The notes under the pieces: generated by a model
Database searches by the model: none
Told to the model about the DNA's origin: nothing
Seen by the model: only the letters and a program-made list of their open reading frames with translations
From: Salaquimonas pukyongi
Lineage (GTDB): Bacteria; Pseudomonadota; Alphaproteobacteria; Rhizobiales; Rhizobiaceae
NCBI RefSeq assembly: GCF_001953055.1
Contig: NZ_CP019044.1
Coordinates: 2,542,001-2,606,000, forward strand
Length of the DNA: 64,000 nt
Direction: 5' to 3'
Program-made: the position numbers and the translations under genes
Part shown: piece by piece, positions 44,492 through 52,973 of the stretch
How the letters are laid out: every line of letters starts with the position of its first letter
Position numbering within the stretch: the first letter of the stretch is position 1

Positions 44492-45430
44492 ATGGCAGCT
44501 TGGAATGATCACCAGACCCTGAAAAGCCCGACTGGCGCAAATCTGGCTGTGCGCATGAGCAAGGCAAAGGGCAGGCGCAAGGCGAGGGCCATCGTTCATA
44601 TCAATCACGGCATGGCTGAACACTCTGTCCGTTATGCCCGCTTTGCCGATGTCCTCAACAAGGCCGGCTATCACGCCATCGCGCAGGACCACCGCGGCCA
44701 CGGCAAAACCAGCGCTCCCGATGCGCCCCTGGGCATTTTCTCCAACAGGGATGGCGCAGAAAAGGTGCTGACCGATTGCCACACCGTAAACGCCCATGCC
44801 CGCAAAACCTGGCCGGGCCTGCCCGTCATCTGGTTCGGCCACTCCATGGGTTCGATCATCGGCGTCAACTACTGCATCCGGCACTCCGATACGATCAGCG
44901 GGGCAGTGCTATGGAATTCCGGCGTCGACGGCGGTGCATTGCTCACAGTGTACAAGACACTTTTGAAACTGGAGCGAATGTTCAAGGGCTCCGATGTGCC
45001 CAGTGCAATCGCCCAGAAACTCACCTTTGATGCCTGGAACAGAAAATTTGCCCCGAACCGGACGGAGTTTGACTGGCTGTCGCGAGACGAGGCGGAAGTG
45101 GACAAATACGTCGCCGATCCGCTTTGCGGTTTTCCCTGTTCGGTTGGGCTCTGGCTGGACGTTTCCAGTATGATCGCCACAGGCGCAAGCGATCGGGAAC
45201 TCGGCAGGATCAAAAATGCGCTGGCGATGAACCTGCTGGGCGGGAAGGCCGATCCCTGCACGGACAGCGGCAAGGCGATGACACGCCTGGCCGCGCGCCT
45301 CCGAAAAACCGGCATTGCCGACCTGACAGTACGAACGGTTCCCCAAACCCGGCACGAAACCCTTAACGAGATCAACCGGAACGAGGAAACCGCAAATCTG
45401 CTGGCATGGCTGGACAGCCGGTTCAACTGA
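44492..45430 (+). CDS. Alpha/beta hydrolase, monoacylglycerol-lipase/lysophospholipase-like
   Basis: A 312-residue serine hydrolase of the Hydrolase_4 type. HINHGMAEHSVRY is the oxyanion-hole segment, DHRGHGKT the conserved loop, GHSMGSIIG the nucleophile elbow with the catalytic Ser, and TRHETLNE the catalytic His. It probably hydrolyses monoacylglycerol or lysophospholipid. AGGAGCATTC precedes the ATG at 44492. There is no signal peptide, so it is cytoplasmic. It is convergent with terC, with 21 bp between the stop codons. Confidence 0.88.
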   Translation: MAAWNDHQTLKSPTGANLAVRMSKAKGRRKARAIVHINHGMAEHSVRYARFADVLNKAGYHAIAQDHRGHGKTSAPDAPLGIFSNRDGAEKVLTDCHTVNAHARKTWPGLPVIWFGHSMGSIIGVNYCIRHSDTISGAVLWNSGVDGGALLTVYKTLLKLERMFKGSDVPSAIAQKLTFDAWNRKFAPNRTEFDWLSRDEAEVDKYVADPLCGFPCSVGLWLDVSSMIATGASDRELGRIKNALAMNLLGGKADPCTDSGKAMTRLAARLRKTGIADLTVRTVPQTRHETLNEINRNEETANLLAWLDSRFN

Positions 45431-45451
45431 CCAGCCTTGACGCAACCACGG

Positions 45452-46264
45452 TTAGACCGTTTCCGCCTTGATGGCGGGATCGTTGATTTCGCGGGCTTTC
45501 TGGCGCATCAGCCGTTTCTGGTACTGGCTCTGTACGATGTCAACGAGCACCAGCACGATGATGACGAAATAGAAGGTGGATTTCGCCATTGGCTCGACGG
45601 CATATCCGGCCAGTTTGATATGGGCCAGATGACCGCCTTCGGAAACCAGCAGAATGCCAACGATGAACAGGATGAAGAGGCCCAGCACTTCATAGAGCCG
45701 GTTCTTCTTCAGGAATTCCGCCACGCGGTCGGCCAGCACGATCATCAGGATACCCGACAGAATGATTGCCGTCGCCATGACCAGAAAGACCTTGGTCAGC
45801 GCCAGTGCCGAGAGAATGGAATCGAAAGAGAACACCAGGTTCATCAACACGATGGATACGACAACGCCGGCAACCGATTTTGCTCCCCCATTGTCTGCAT
45901 GTTCGATGTCATCCACCGACAGCATGTGCATGATTTCCTTTACCGCCGTGTAGATGATGAACCCGCCGCCGAACAGCACGATCAGCGAATGGCCGTTGAA
46001 GGTGCCCTCGAACAGGCCAAACAGATCAAAGTGGAACAATTCATCCTGGAAATACTCGATGGCGTTCATCACCACGAAGAGCAGGATGATGCGTAACACG
46101 ATCGCAAGCCCGATGCCCCATTGGCGCACCTTGCGCTGGCTTTCTGCCGGGGCCCGCTTTGACTCAATGGAAATATAGAGCAGATTGTCGAAGCCCAGCA
46201 CAGCCTGCAGGGCAATGAGCATTGCCAGCGTAAACAGGTTTTCGATCGAAAACAGCGCTTCCAT
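45452..46264 (-). CDS. TerC family integral membrane protein
   Basis: A 270-residue protein with about seven hydrophobic helices. FDNLLYISI in helix 2 and LVFSFDSILSALAL in a later helix are the conserved acidic motifs of TerC (YjbE/YkoY-like) proteins, thought to export manganese or supply metal to exported proteins. The ATG at 46264 has GGGAG upstream; further upstream the frame is open but unlike the family. The C-terminal tail is basic. It is divergent from cpaB with 262 bp between them, a stretch that holds both promoters and no other gene. Confidence 0.9.
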   Translation of the reverse strand: MEALFSIENLFTLAMLIALQAVLGFDNLLYISIESKRAPAESQRKVRQWGIGLAIVLRIILLFVVMNAIEYFQDELFHFDLFGLFEGTFNGHSLIVLFGGGFIIYTAVKEIMHMLSVDDIEHADNGGAKSVAGVVVSIVLMNLVFSFDSILSALALTKVFLVMATAIILSGILMIVLADRVAEFLKKNRLYEVLGLFILFIVGILLVSEGGHLAHIKLAGYAVEPMAKSTFYFVIIVLVLVDIVQSQYQKRLMRQKAREINDPAIKAETV

Positions 46265-46526
46265 GAATGATCTCCCGTAAGATTTGCCGCCTGTCGCAGG
46301 GTTCGGAGTGCTCCCGATTGCACGGGTTTTAAGGAGGATGCAGCGCCGCCGCAATATCCCCGAACCGCCAAAAGGCCTCCCCGGCAATAAAACAATTTGT
46401 TTACCAAGACAGCCGAAACCCGCCCATTTTACTCAAGTTTTAGATAAATCACGCGGCCCTTTAAGGGATGCGTACACCCTTCTTCGCTATGCTCGCCCTG
46501 GAATATTCTCTTAGCAGGGGGCTAAA

Positions 46527-47432
46527 ATGAGCGGGAAACTCGCCGTCATGGCCGGTTTGGCGGTGGTCTTTGGGGCCACATCTTATTATGCGGGCAACCA
46601 GTATCTGGACAGCCAGGCCAAGGCACGCCTCAACGAAATCGAAAGCAGTCAGGCTTCCATCGAAGTCGGGCAGGTCGTTATTGCCACCGACGATCTGCGC
46701 TTTGGCGACACGCTCGCTGCCGACAAGTTGAAACTTGTTTCCTGGCCGAAAGACTCCATGCCCGAAGGCGCTTTTGCCTCCATTGAGGCTGCCGTTGGTG
46801 AAGGCCAGCGCAAGGTGCTCAAGGCCATCACCAAAAACGAGCCCCTGCTGGAAGTAAAACTCAGCGGAGAAGATGGCAGGGCAGGCTTGTCCGGCATCAT
46901 AGCCGAAGGCATGCGCGCGGTGACCATTCCGGTCGACACCGTCAAGGGTGTTGGCGGGTTCGTCCAGCCCGGCGACCGGGTCGATATCGTCTTTTCCCAG
47001 CGCGACCGCCACTCGGGCCGGCAGACGGCCAAGATCATCATGGAGAAGGTCAAGGTACTGACCGTCGACCAGGAGGCGGACAATGTCGGCTCTCCCAAGG
47101 TTGCCAAGACTGTTACGCTGGAAACCGATGCAGAGGGCGCACAACGCCTTGCTCTGGCCGCGGAAGTGGGGCGGCTGTCGCTCCTGTTGCGCGGCATGGG
47201 CGATGAAGCATCGGTGGAAAAATCCGTGGTTTCTTTCGGCGGTCCGGCAAAACGCGGCGAGGAAAGCGCAGACGGCGCGCCCGATCCGGCCGCAGACGGT
47301 CAGGGCAACGGCATTCTCTCTTTCCTGAACAGTGAAAAGAAATCGCAAACCATTCGGGTGGTGCGCGGCGAGGAAGTGCGCGAAGCGACAGTCCCCGTGC
47401 ACAAGCAATTGAAAAAGAAGAAGATACAGTAA
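46527..47432 (+). CDS. cpaB: Tad/Flp pilus assembly protein CpaB (RcpC)
   Basis: A 301-residue protein with an N-terminal membrane anchor (LAVMAGLAVVFGATSYYAG) and a SAF domain, with VVIATDDLRFGDTL and LSGIIAEGMRAVTIPVD. The RcpC/CpaB domain PGDRVDIVFSQRD follows. The C-terminus is basic (VHKQLKKKKIQ). CpaB sits in the periplasm, where it is thought to modulate the CpaC secretin, through its SAF domain possibly by contact with peptidoglycan or pilin. AGGGGG lies 5 bases before the ATG. It opens a plus-strand run of seven tightly spaced Tad genes; no flp or cpaA gene precedes it. Confidence 0.93.
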   Translation: MSGKLAVMAGLAVVFGATSYYAGNQYLDSQAKARLNEIESSQASIEVGQVVIATDDLRFGDTLAADKLKLVSWPKDSMPEGAFASIEAAVGEGQRKVLKAITKNEPLLEVKLSGEDGRAGLSGIIAEGMRAVTIPVDTVKGVGGFVQPGDRVDIVFSQRDRHSGRQTAKIIMEKVKVLTVDQEADNVGSPKVAKTVTLETDAEGAQRLALAAEVGRLSLLLRGMGDEASVEKSVVSFGGPAKRGEESADGAPDPAADGQGNGILSFLNSEKKSQTIRVVRGEEVREATVPVHKQLKKKKIQ

Positions 47433-47474
47433 CCGGCTGTGGGACCGCGCAAGCGCGGTATGAAGGGATCGGTC

Positions 47475-48902
47475 ATGAGCAAGTTCAATCGTGTCACCAA
47501 AACAGGCTACCTGCCGCGCCTTGCGGTCGTCATCTTCATGATGGCCATCGCCATAACGGTAACCTTCGGCCTTTCGTCAACTCCGGCAAAAGCTGACGGC
47601 GTAATCAAGCTTGCCGCCTCCACCAAAACACGGTCAATCAAGGTGCCGCTTGCCAAACCGACGACATTCCGCACTGACACGCCATTCAACGAAATCGTGG
47701 TTGGCGATCCGGACCTTGCCATCGTCACCCCGCTGACCGACCAGTCATTTTATGTGGTCGGCTACAGAAAGGGCTTGACCGGTATCGCCCTGTTCAACGA
47801 AGCGCGCGACCTGATCGGGTCACTGGATGTGGAAATCGGTCCCGATGCCGGCAGGATCAACGAAGACCTGCGCGCTGCCCTTGGTGATTCCGGCGTGAAA
47901 GCCACCACCAACAATGGCAGTGTTGTCATCACCGGAAAGGCAAAATCGCCCGCCGCGGCCGAAAAAGCCCGCAAGATCGCCAAAAAATTCGACGAAGATG
48001 CCATCGACACCATCAAGGTTCAGTCCTCGACCCAGGTTCAACTGGCAGTTCGCTTTATCGAGGCCCAGCGCAACAAGACCAAGGAATTCGGCATTGGTCT
48101 GCGCGGTGACAAAAACCGTGTTCAGGGTTATTCCGGCGGTTTTATCACCGGCAATCTGACCAATGCACTGGTCAGCGGCAGCCTGCCGTTCGGCCAGGTC
48201 ATTACCAGCCTGATCTCCCACGGGCTGGATGTCGACGTCCTGGTGCAGGCCCTTGAAACCAGGGGCGTTGCCCGCCGCCTAGCCGAGCCCAATCTGGTTG
48301 CCCTTTCCGGCGACAAGGCCAGCTTCCTTGCCGGTGGCGAATTCCCCTTCCCGGTGGCTGCCGAAGACGGCAAGGTCACGGTTGAATTCAAGAAATTCGG
48401 TGTCGGGCTCGATTTCACGCCCACCGTGCTCGACAACGGAATGATCCACCTCAACATCGCACCGGAAGTCAGCGCCATCGACAACACGTCATCAGTGAAA
48501 TTCAACGACATCGAAATCCCCGGCCTGATTGTGCGCCGCGCCAATACGACGGTCGAACTGCGTGACGGCCAGAGCTTTGTCATGGCTGGCCTGCTGCAGT
48601 CGAACGGCATTTACGACGTGCGCAAATTCCCCTGGCTTGGCGACCTGCCCATTCTTGGCGCGCTGTTCCGGTCCAGCGCCTACCGCAAGAAGGAAACCGA
48701 TCTGGTGATCATCGTGACGCCACGGCTCGTAAAGCCGCTGGTGCCCGGCACCAAGATTGCTTCCCCGCTCGATGCAACGGCTGCACCCAATGATGTCGAC
48801 ATGTTCCTCGACGGGAAAACGGAGATCTCCCGTGCGCAGCTGCGCACCATGGCCGAGACCGAAGCCGGCATTCTGCCGGCCGGGCACATTCTGGACTTTT
48901 GA
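47475..48902 (+). CDS. cpaC: Tad/Flp secretin CpaC (RcpA)
   Basis: A protein of 475 residues starting at the ATG at 47475, with AAGGGATC before it (ATG at 47460 is possible). The signal peptide ends near TPAKADG. Then come an N-terminal pilus-assembly domain (LAKPTTFRTDTPFNEIVVGDPD), a BON-like segment and the secretin core: VQLAVRFIEAQR, RRLAEPNLVALSG, FLAGGEFPFPV, PWLGDLPILGALFRS and DLVIIVTPRLVKP. It ends in Phe. It forms the outer-membrane channel of the Tad machine. The length is slightly below that of typical CpaC proteins. It follows cpaB at 42 bp. Confidence 0.94.
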   Translation: MSKFNRVTKTGYLPRLAVVIFMMAIAITVTFGLSSTPAKADGVIKLAASTKTRSIKVPLAKPTTFRTDTPFNEIVVGDPDLAIVTPLTDQSFYVVGYRKGLTGIALFNEARDLIGSLDVEIGPDAGRINEDLRAALGDSGVKATTNNGSVVITGKAKSPAAAEKARKIAKKFDEDAIDTIKVQSSTQVQLAVRFIEAQRNKTKEFGIGLRGDKNRVQGYSGGFITGNLTNALVSGSLPFGQVITSLISHGLDVDVLVQALETRGVARRLAEPNLVALSGDKASFLAGGEFPFPVAAEDGKVTVEFKKFGVGLDFTPTVLDNGMIHLNIAPEVSAIDNTSSVKFNDIEIPGLIVRRANTTVELRDGQSFVMAGLLQSNGIYDVRKFPWLGDLPILGALFRSSAYRKKETDLVIIVTPRLVKPLVPGTKIASPLDATAAPNDVDMFLDGKTEISRAQLRTMAETEAGILPAGHILDF

Positions 48903-48920
48903 TCGAAAGGCATCGGAACG

Positions 48921-49217
48921 ATGAAGAACTCACTCACTCTTGCCTTGCTGGTCCTGCTCGCAGGCTGTCAGGAATACCTGGTCCGCAGCGACATGGTCAG
49001 CCCCTATACGGGCAATGCCGTGATTACCAATCAGGCACAGCAGACCATCGATCCATGGCCGCGCTATGTCTATGACACCAATCTGAAGACCAGCGGCAAG
49101 CGTCAGGCAGACGCCGTGCGCAACTATCGCAACGCGCACGAAGAAAGCCAGGCTGCAGCTGCGGTGGTGGTTCCCGCCCAGCAGACCAGCAATTCTGGTT
49201 CCAGCACGCAGCAATAA
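48921..49217 (+). CDS. Small lipoprotein in the Tad operon (possible CpaD/RcpB replacement)
   Basis: A 98-residue lipoprotein with lipobox LLAGC at residues 11-15 and a mature chain rich in Gln/Asn/Ser. It contains SDMVSPYTGNAVITNQ and IDPWPRYVYDTNLKTSG, then the region ADAVRNYRNAHEES and a low-complexity tail. It lies where cpaD normally lies (between cpaC and cpaE), but lacks the length and motifs of CpaD/RcpB. The position suggests a secretin pilotin or stabiliser in the outer membrane. A similar small lipoprotein is found in many alphaproteobacterial Tad loci; the function is inferred only from location. Confidence 0.8.
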   Translation: MKNSLTLALLVLLAGCQEYLVRSDMVSPYTGNAVITNQAQQTIDPWPRYVYDTNLKTSGKRQADAVRNYRNAHEESQAAAAVVVPAQQTSNSGSSTQQ

Positions 49218-49225
49218 GATACCAA

Positions 49226-49266
49226 TGCCGGAGAAAAACCGGCAGCATCCCGGCTTGATCCCGGGA
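49226..49266 (+). other. Tandem stem-loops between the Tad lipoprotein and cpaE
   Basis: TGCCGG-agaaaaa-CCGGCA (49226-49244) is followed 3 bases later by TCCCGG-cttgatc-CCGGGA (49248-49266). Neither has a T run, so simple termination is unlikely. They may set differential expression within the operon by protecting or pausing the upstream transcript. Confidence 0.4.
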
Positions 49267-49292
49267 GGTTAGCCAGGAAACGGGGACACGAA

Positions 49293-50525
49293 ATGACAGG
49301 CTCGCAAACCGAAGCGAACATCCGCAAGACCTTGCTGATCTCAACCGATCACGAACTGATCGGCATGGCAAAAGGCGCCTTCGACGCTTCCGGCGAAATC
49401 CGGATTGCCGTGCTGCAGAAACCAGTCAGTGAGGTTGCCACCGAAATCCGCGAATCCCATTACGACGCGCTTGTGATCGACCTCGATGCCACCTCCGTGA
49501 CAGATTTCGAACAGCTGCAGAAAATCAAGCGCATGGCCGGCACTTCGACCGCCATCATCGTGATTTCGGAAAACTTCTCGCCATCAGCGGCAAGAATCCT
49601 GATCCAGCTCAAGGTCACCGACTTTCTTGTCAAGCCGATGGCAACGTCGGACTTTGTCCGCTCGATTAACAATGCGCTGAAACTGTCCTCGCAAAACGCC
49701 CAGGTTGAACCGCAATTCCTTGCTTTCATGCCAGCTTCCGGCGGGGTGGGAAACACGGTGCTGGCGCTGGAAGCCGCAGCCATTCTCAACCGCTACGGCA
49801 AACAGGTCGGCCGGTCGACCTGCGTGGTGGACCTCAACTTCCAGCACGGTTCCTGCGCGGAGTATCTCGACCTCGAACCACGCTTCGACATCAACGAGAT
49901 TGAAAACGCCCCGGAACGTCTTGACCGGCAGTTGCTCGACGTCATGCTGGCTCGCCACGCAAGCGGTCTGTCGTTGATTGCAGCCCCCAACAAGCCAAGC
50001 GACATGCGCTCGTTCAAACCGGCACTGGTGGTGCGCCTGCTTGATCTCGTCTCGGCCTATTTCGACTATGTGGTAATCGACATGCCGCGCATTTGGTTTC
50101 CCTGGACCGAAACGGTTCTCATGGGCTCCAACCGGACCTTCATTATTGCCGACATGACGGTACCCTCGATCCGCCATGCCCGGCGCACCATCGCCGCCAT
50201 TGAGGAAAAGGGCGGCAACCAGATCAAGCCGCAGGTCATCGTCAACCGCATGGACACCCGCAAAAATGTCGCCGGCCTCAACGCCACCGACGTGACAGCG
50301 GCCCTTGACGGGCACCTGGTGGGTACCATTCCGAACAACTACATGCTGGTGCGTGATGCAGTGGACCGGGGCGTGCAGCTTTCTGAGATCGATCCGGCCA
50401 ACAATGTGACGGCATCGCTTTCGGCCATCATTGGCCAGAACGATGAGAACGCCGAAGCGGAGGAGGACGGAAAGTCCTCCATTCTGGCCTTCGGACGCAA
50501 GCTGTTCCGGCGCAAGGCGGCATGA
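49293..50525 (+). CDS. cpaE: Tad pilus localisation ATPase-like protein CpaE/TadZ
   Basis: A 410-residue protein. The first ~125 residues are a receiver-like domain (TLLISTDHELIGMA, VIDLDATS, KVTDFLVKPMA) that lacks a clear phospho-acceptor in the usual place. A MinD/ParA-like ATPase domain follows: PASGGVGNTVLALE at about residue 149 replaces the deviant Walker A (KGGxGKT) and has no lysine. CVVDLNFQHG and VVIDMPRIWFPW give the switch and Walker B strands. TadZ proteins place the Tad apparatus at the pole. The absence of the Walker lysines suggests weak or no ATP hydrolysis, as described for some TadZ proteins. Confidence 0.9.
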   Translation: MTGSQTEANIRKTLLISTDHELIGMAKGAFDASGEIRIAVLQKPVSEVATEIRESHYDALVIDLDATSVTDFEQLQKIKRMAGTSTAIIVISENFSPSAARILIQLKVTDFLVKPMATSDFVRSINNALKLSSQNAQVEPQFLAFMPASGGVGNTVLALEAAAILNRYGKQVGRSTCVVDLNFQHGSCAEYLDLEPRFDINEIENAPERLDRQLLDVMLARHASGLSLIAAPNKPSDMRSFKPALVVRLLDLVSAYFDYVVIDMPRIWFPWTETVLMGSNRTFIIADMTVPSIRHARRTIAAIEEKGGNQIKPQVIVNRMDTRKNVAGLNATDVTAALDGHLVGTIPNNYMLVRDAVDRGVQLSEIDPANNVTASLSAIIGQNDENAEAEEDGKSSILAFGRKLFRRKAA

Positions 50526-50535
50526 GGAACAGCAA

Positions 50536-51993
50536 ATGAACAACCGTTTTTCCGCCCTTCAGAATTTCAGCTTCGACGAAGCCATGTTCGATGACACGGC
50601 CGCCGAACCGCCTGCATCCCAGGTTGAAAAGGAACCGCAGCCACAGCCGGAGTCCGGCCCTCCGCCCCGGCAGGAACCTAAGTCGGCATCCCAGCCTTCC
50701 GGCCAGGAAAACGGCGCCAGCCAGAAGAAGATACTTGAGGCAAAGTCCAAACTGCATCGCAAGATGCTTGACGAATTCAATCTGGCAGCGCTCGAAAAAC
50801 TTCCGCGGGACCAGCTTGTCAGTGAAGTACGTAAATTCGTTTCAGACTATGCCAGCGAAGAACGCCTCGCCTTCAACAATTCCGAACTCGACCAGTTTGT
50901 CGGCACCGTCGTCGATGAACTGACCGGTCTTGGCCCCCTGGAACCGATGATGCGCAATCCCGACATCTCGGACATTCTCATTAACGGGCCCGACAATTGC
51001 TATGCCGAGATCAGCGGTGTTTTGCAGCGCGTGCACATCCCTTTTCAGGATGAAGCCCACCTTCTGCGCATCGTCAACAAGATCGTTGCCGCCGTCGGCC
51101 GCCGTATCGATGAATCAAATCCGATGTGCGATGCCCGCATGGCGGACGGTTCGCGCTTCAACGCCGCCATCCGTCCGATCGCCATCGACGGCCCGCTGGT
51201 ATCAATCCGCAAATTCTCCAAGAACAAGCTGAGCCTTGAAAAACTGGTTGAGTTCGGCGCTCTCACAACACCGATGGCGGAAGTGCTTCGCCATGCCGTG
51301 CATTCGAGGATGACGACAATCATCTCCGGCGGCACCGGTACCGGCAAAACCACCATGCTGAATGCGCTTTCTGCATTCATCAGCGAGAAGGAACGCATCA
51401 TTACCATTGAGGATGCTGCCGAACTTGCCCTTCACATCCCCCATGTGGGCCGGATGGAAACCCGTCCCGCCAACAATGAGGGTTCCGGCGAAATCAAGCA
51501 GCGCGACCTGGTAAAGAACGCCCTGCGCATGCGGCCAGATCGTGTGATCCTGGGCGAGGTGCGCGGCGAAGAAGCCTTTGACATGCTGCAGGCCATGAAC
51601 ACGGGCCATGAGGGATCGATGGCAACGATCCATTCAAATACTCCGCGCGATGCCATATCCCGCCTTGAGCAGATGCTCGGCATGACCGGAATGCCGATGA
51701 CCGTCAATTCAATCCGCAGCCAGATATCAAGCGCCATCCATCTGATCGTTCAATTAACCCGGCTGTCTGATGGCCAGCGCAAGATCACTTCCATCGCCGA
51801 GGTTACCGGCATGGAAGGCGATGTCATCCAGATGCAGGAAATCTTCAAGTTCTGCCGCACGGGCATGACTGAAGAAGGCAAGATCATCGGCCATTTCGAG
51901 GCAACCGGGGTGCGGCCGCGCTTTCTTGAGCACCTTCTTGCCCTCGGTGTTGAACTGCCCGGCGAATATTTCGAACCGGGTCACCGGTTGTAG
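50536..51993 (+). CDS. cpaF: Tad secretion ATPase CpaF (TadA)
   Basis: A 485-residue type II/IV secretion ATPase starting at the ATG at 50536 (GAGGAAC before it). The first ~70 residues are Pro/Gln-rich and likely disordered. An N-terminal helical domain follows, then the ATPase: ISGGTGTGKTTMLNAL (Walker A, residue 265 on), RIITIEDAAEL (Asp box), EVRGEEAFDMLQAMNTGHEG (Walker B and His box) and MATIHSNTPRDAISRLE. It powers the Tad machine by ATP hydrolysis on the cytoplasmic face. It lies 10 bp after cpaE and 9 bp before tadB. Confidence 0.95.
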   Translation: MNNRFSALQNFSFDEAMFDDTAAEPPASQVEKEPQPQPESGPPPRQEPKSASQPSGQENGASQKKILEAKSKLHRKMLDEFNLAALEKLPRDQLVSEVRKFVSDYASEERLAFNNSELDQFVGTVVDELTGLGPLEPMMRNPDISDILINGPDNCYAEISGVLQRVHIPFQDEAHLLRIVNKIVAAVGRRIDESNPMCDARMADGSRFNAAIRPIAIDGPLVSIRKFSKNKLSLEKLVEFGALTTPMAEVLRHAVHSRMTTIISGGTGTGKTTMLNALSAFISEKERIITIEDAAELALHIPHVGRMETRPANNEGSGEIKQRDLVKNALRMRPDRVILGEVRGEEAFDMLQAMNTGHEGSMATIHSNTPRDAISRLEQMLGMTGMPMTVNSIRSQISSAIHLIVQLTRLSDGQRKITSIAEVTGMEGDVIQMQEIFKFCRTGMTEEGKIIGHFEATGVRPRFLEHLLALGVELPGEYFEPGHRL

Positions 51994-52002
51994 GGGGCGG
52001 CA

Positions 52003-52968
52003 ATGGTTATCAGCCCCGTCGTCATTTTTTCCGTTTCCATCATGGCCTGCTCGGTCCTGGCGGTGGAAGCAGCCTATCTGTTCTTCGCCCGAAATACGGC
52101 AGCGAAGAGTCAGATCAACCGGCGCATGAAGTTGTCGGAGAAGACAGAGGCGACACAGCACGACATTCTGCTTCAGTTACGCAAGGAACGCGGCATGGAT
52201 GCGCGTGGTCGTGGCATTCTGCCAATCAAGGCGCTTAACAGGCTGATCATCCAGGCTGGCATCACCACCGGCCTGAAGAAGTTCGCCGTTTATCATCTGG
52301 TCTACGTGCTCGTTGCCTTCCTGGCGCTGCTGTTTGCCACCCGTTCTTTTCTGCTGCCGGTCGCTTCGCTCCCGGTAACCGCCTTCATTCTTCCCTATCT
52401 TTGGCTGCGCTGGCGCCACAACAAGAAGACCAAGCTGTTCGGCAAGCAATTGCCCGAGGCAATCGATCTGATTACCCGCAGCCTCAAGGCCGGCCATCCC
52501 GTTCCTGTGGCCTTGACCATGGTATCGCGTGAAATGCCCGACCCGATTGGTACCGAATTCGGCATCGTGGTCGACGAGGTCACCTATGGTTCTGATCTGG
52601 TAAGCGCCCTGATTTCTTTGTACGAGCGCATTGGTCACCCCGATCTGCCGCTGCTCGTCTCGGCCGTTTCCATCCAGTCGACAACGGGCGGCAACCTGCG
52701 CGAAATTCTCGACAGCCTGTCCAAGGTCATCCGCGAGCGGCTGAAGATGAAAGCCAAGGTGAAGGCGATTTCCTCTGAGGGGCGCCTTTCCGCCGGATTT
52801 CTCTCGGCCATGCCCGTCCTGCTGTTCATGGTGCTGCTGTTTCTGCTGCCCGACTACTATGGCGGCATTTGGGGCGAGCCGATGACCTGGTACATGTTTG
52901 CAGGCCTCGGGTTCTGGCTTGTGATGGGCAATCTGCTCATTCTTAAAATGGTCAGCTTCAGGGTGTGA
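52003..52968 (+). CDS. tadB: Tad inner-membrane protein TadB (CpaG)
   Basis: A 321-residue type II secretion system F-domain protein with AGGGGG before the ATG. There is an N-terminal membrane segment, then a cytoplasmic basic stretch, two central membrane helices (YLVYVLVAFLALLFATRSF and LLPVASLPVTAFILP-like), and a T2SSF domain with PEAIDLITRSLKAGHPV. C-terminal helices finish the protein. It forms the inner-membrane platform together with TadC, next to CpaF. Its last codons overlap the possible GTG start of tadC. Confidence 0.93.
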   Translation: MVISPVVIFSVSIMACSVLAVEAAYLFFARNTAAKSQINRRMKLSEKTEATQHDILLQLRKERGMDARGRGILPIKALNRLIIQAGITTGLKKFAVYHLVYVLVAFLALLFATRSFLLPVASLPVTAFILPYLWLRWRHNKKTKLFGKQLPEAIDLITRSLKAGHPVPVALTMVSREMPDPIGTEFGIVVDEVTYGSDLVSALISLYERIGHPDLPLLVSAVSIQSTTGGNLREILDSLSKVIRERLKMKAKVKAISSEGRLSAGFLSAMPVLLFMVLLFLLPDYYGGIWGEPMTWYMFAGLGFWLVMGNLLILKMVSFRV

Positions 52969-52973
52969 CGGCA

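Noticed and set aside
46265-46526. A short Flp pilin gene before cpaB
   Set aside because: No small frame with a prepilin cleavage site and Flp-type hydrophobic helix is present in the 262 bp between terC and cpaB.
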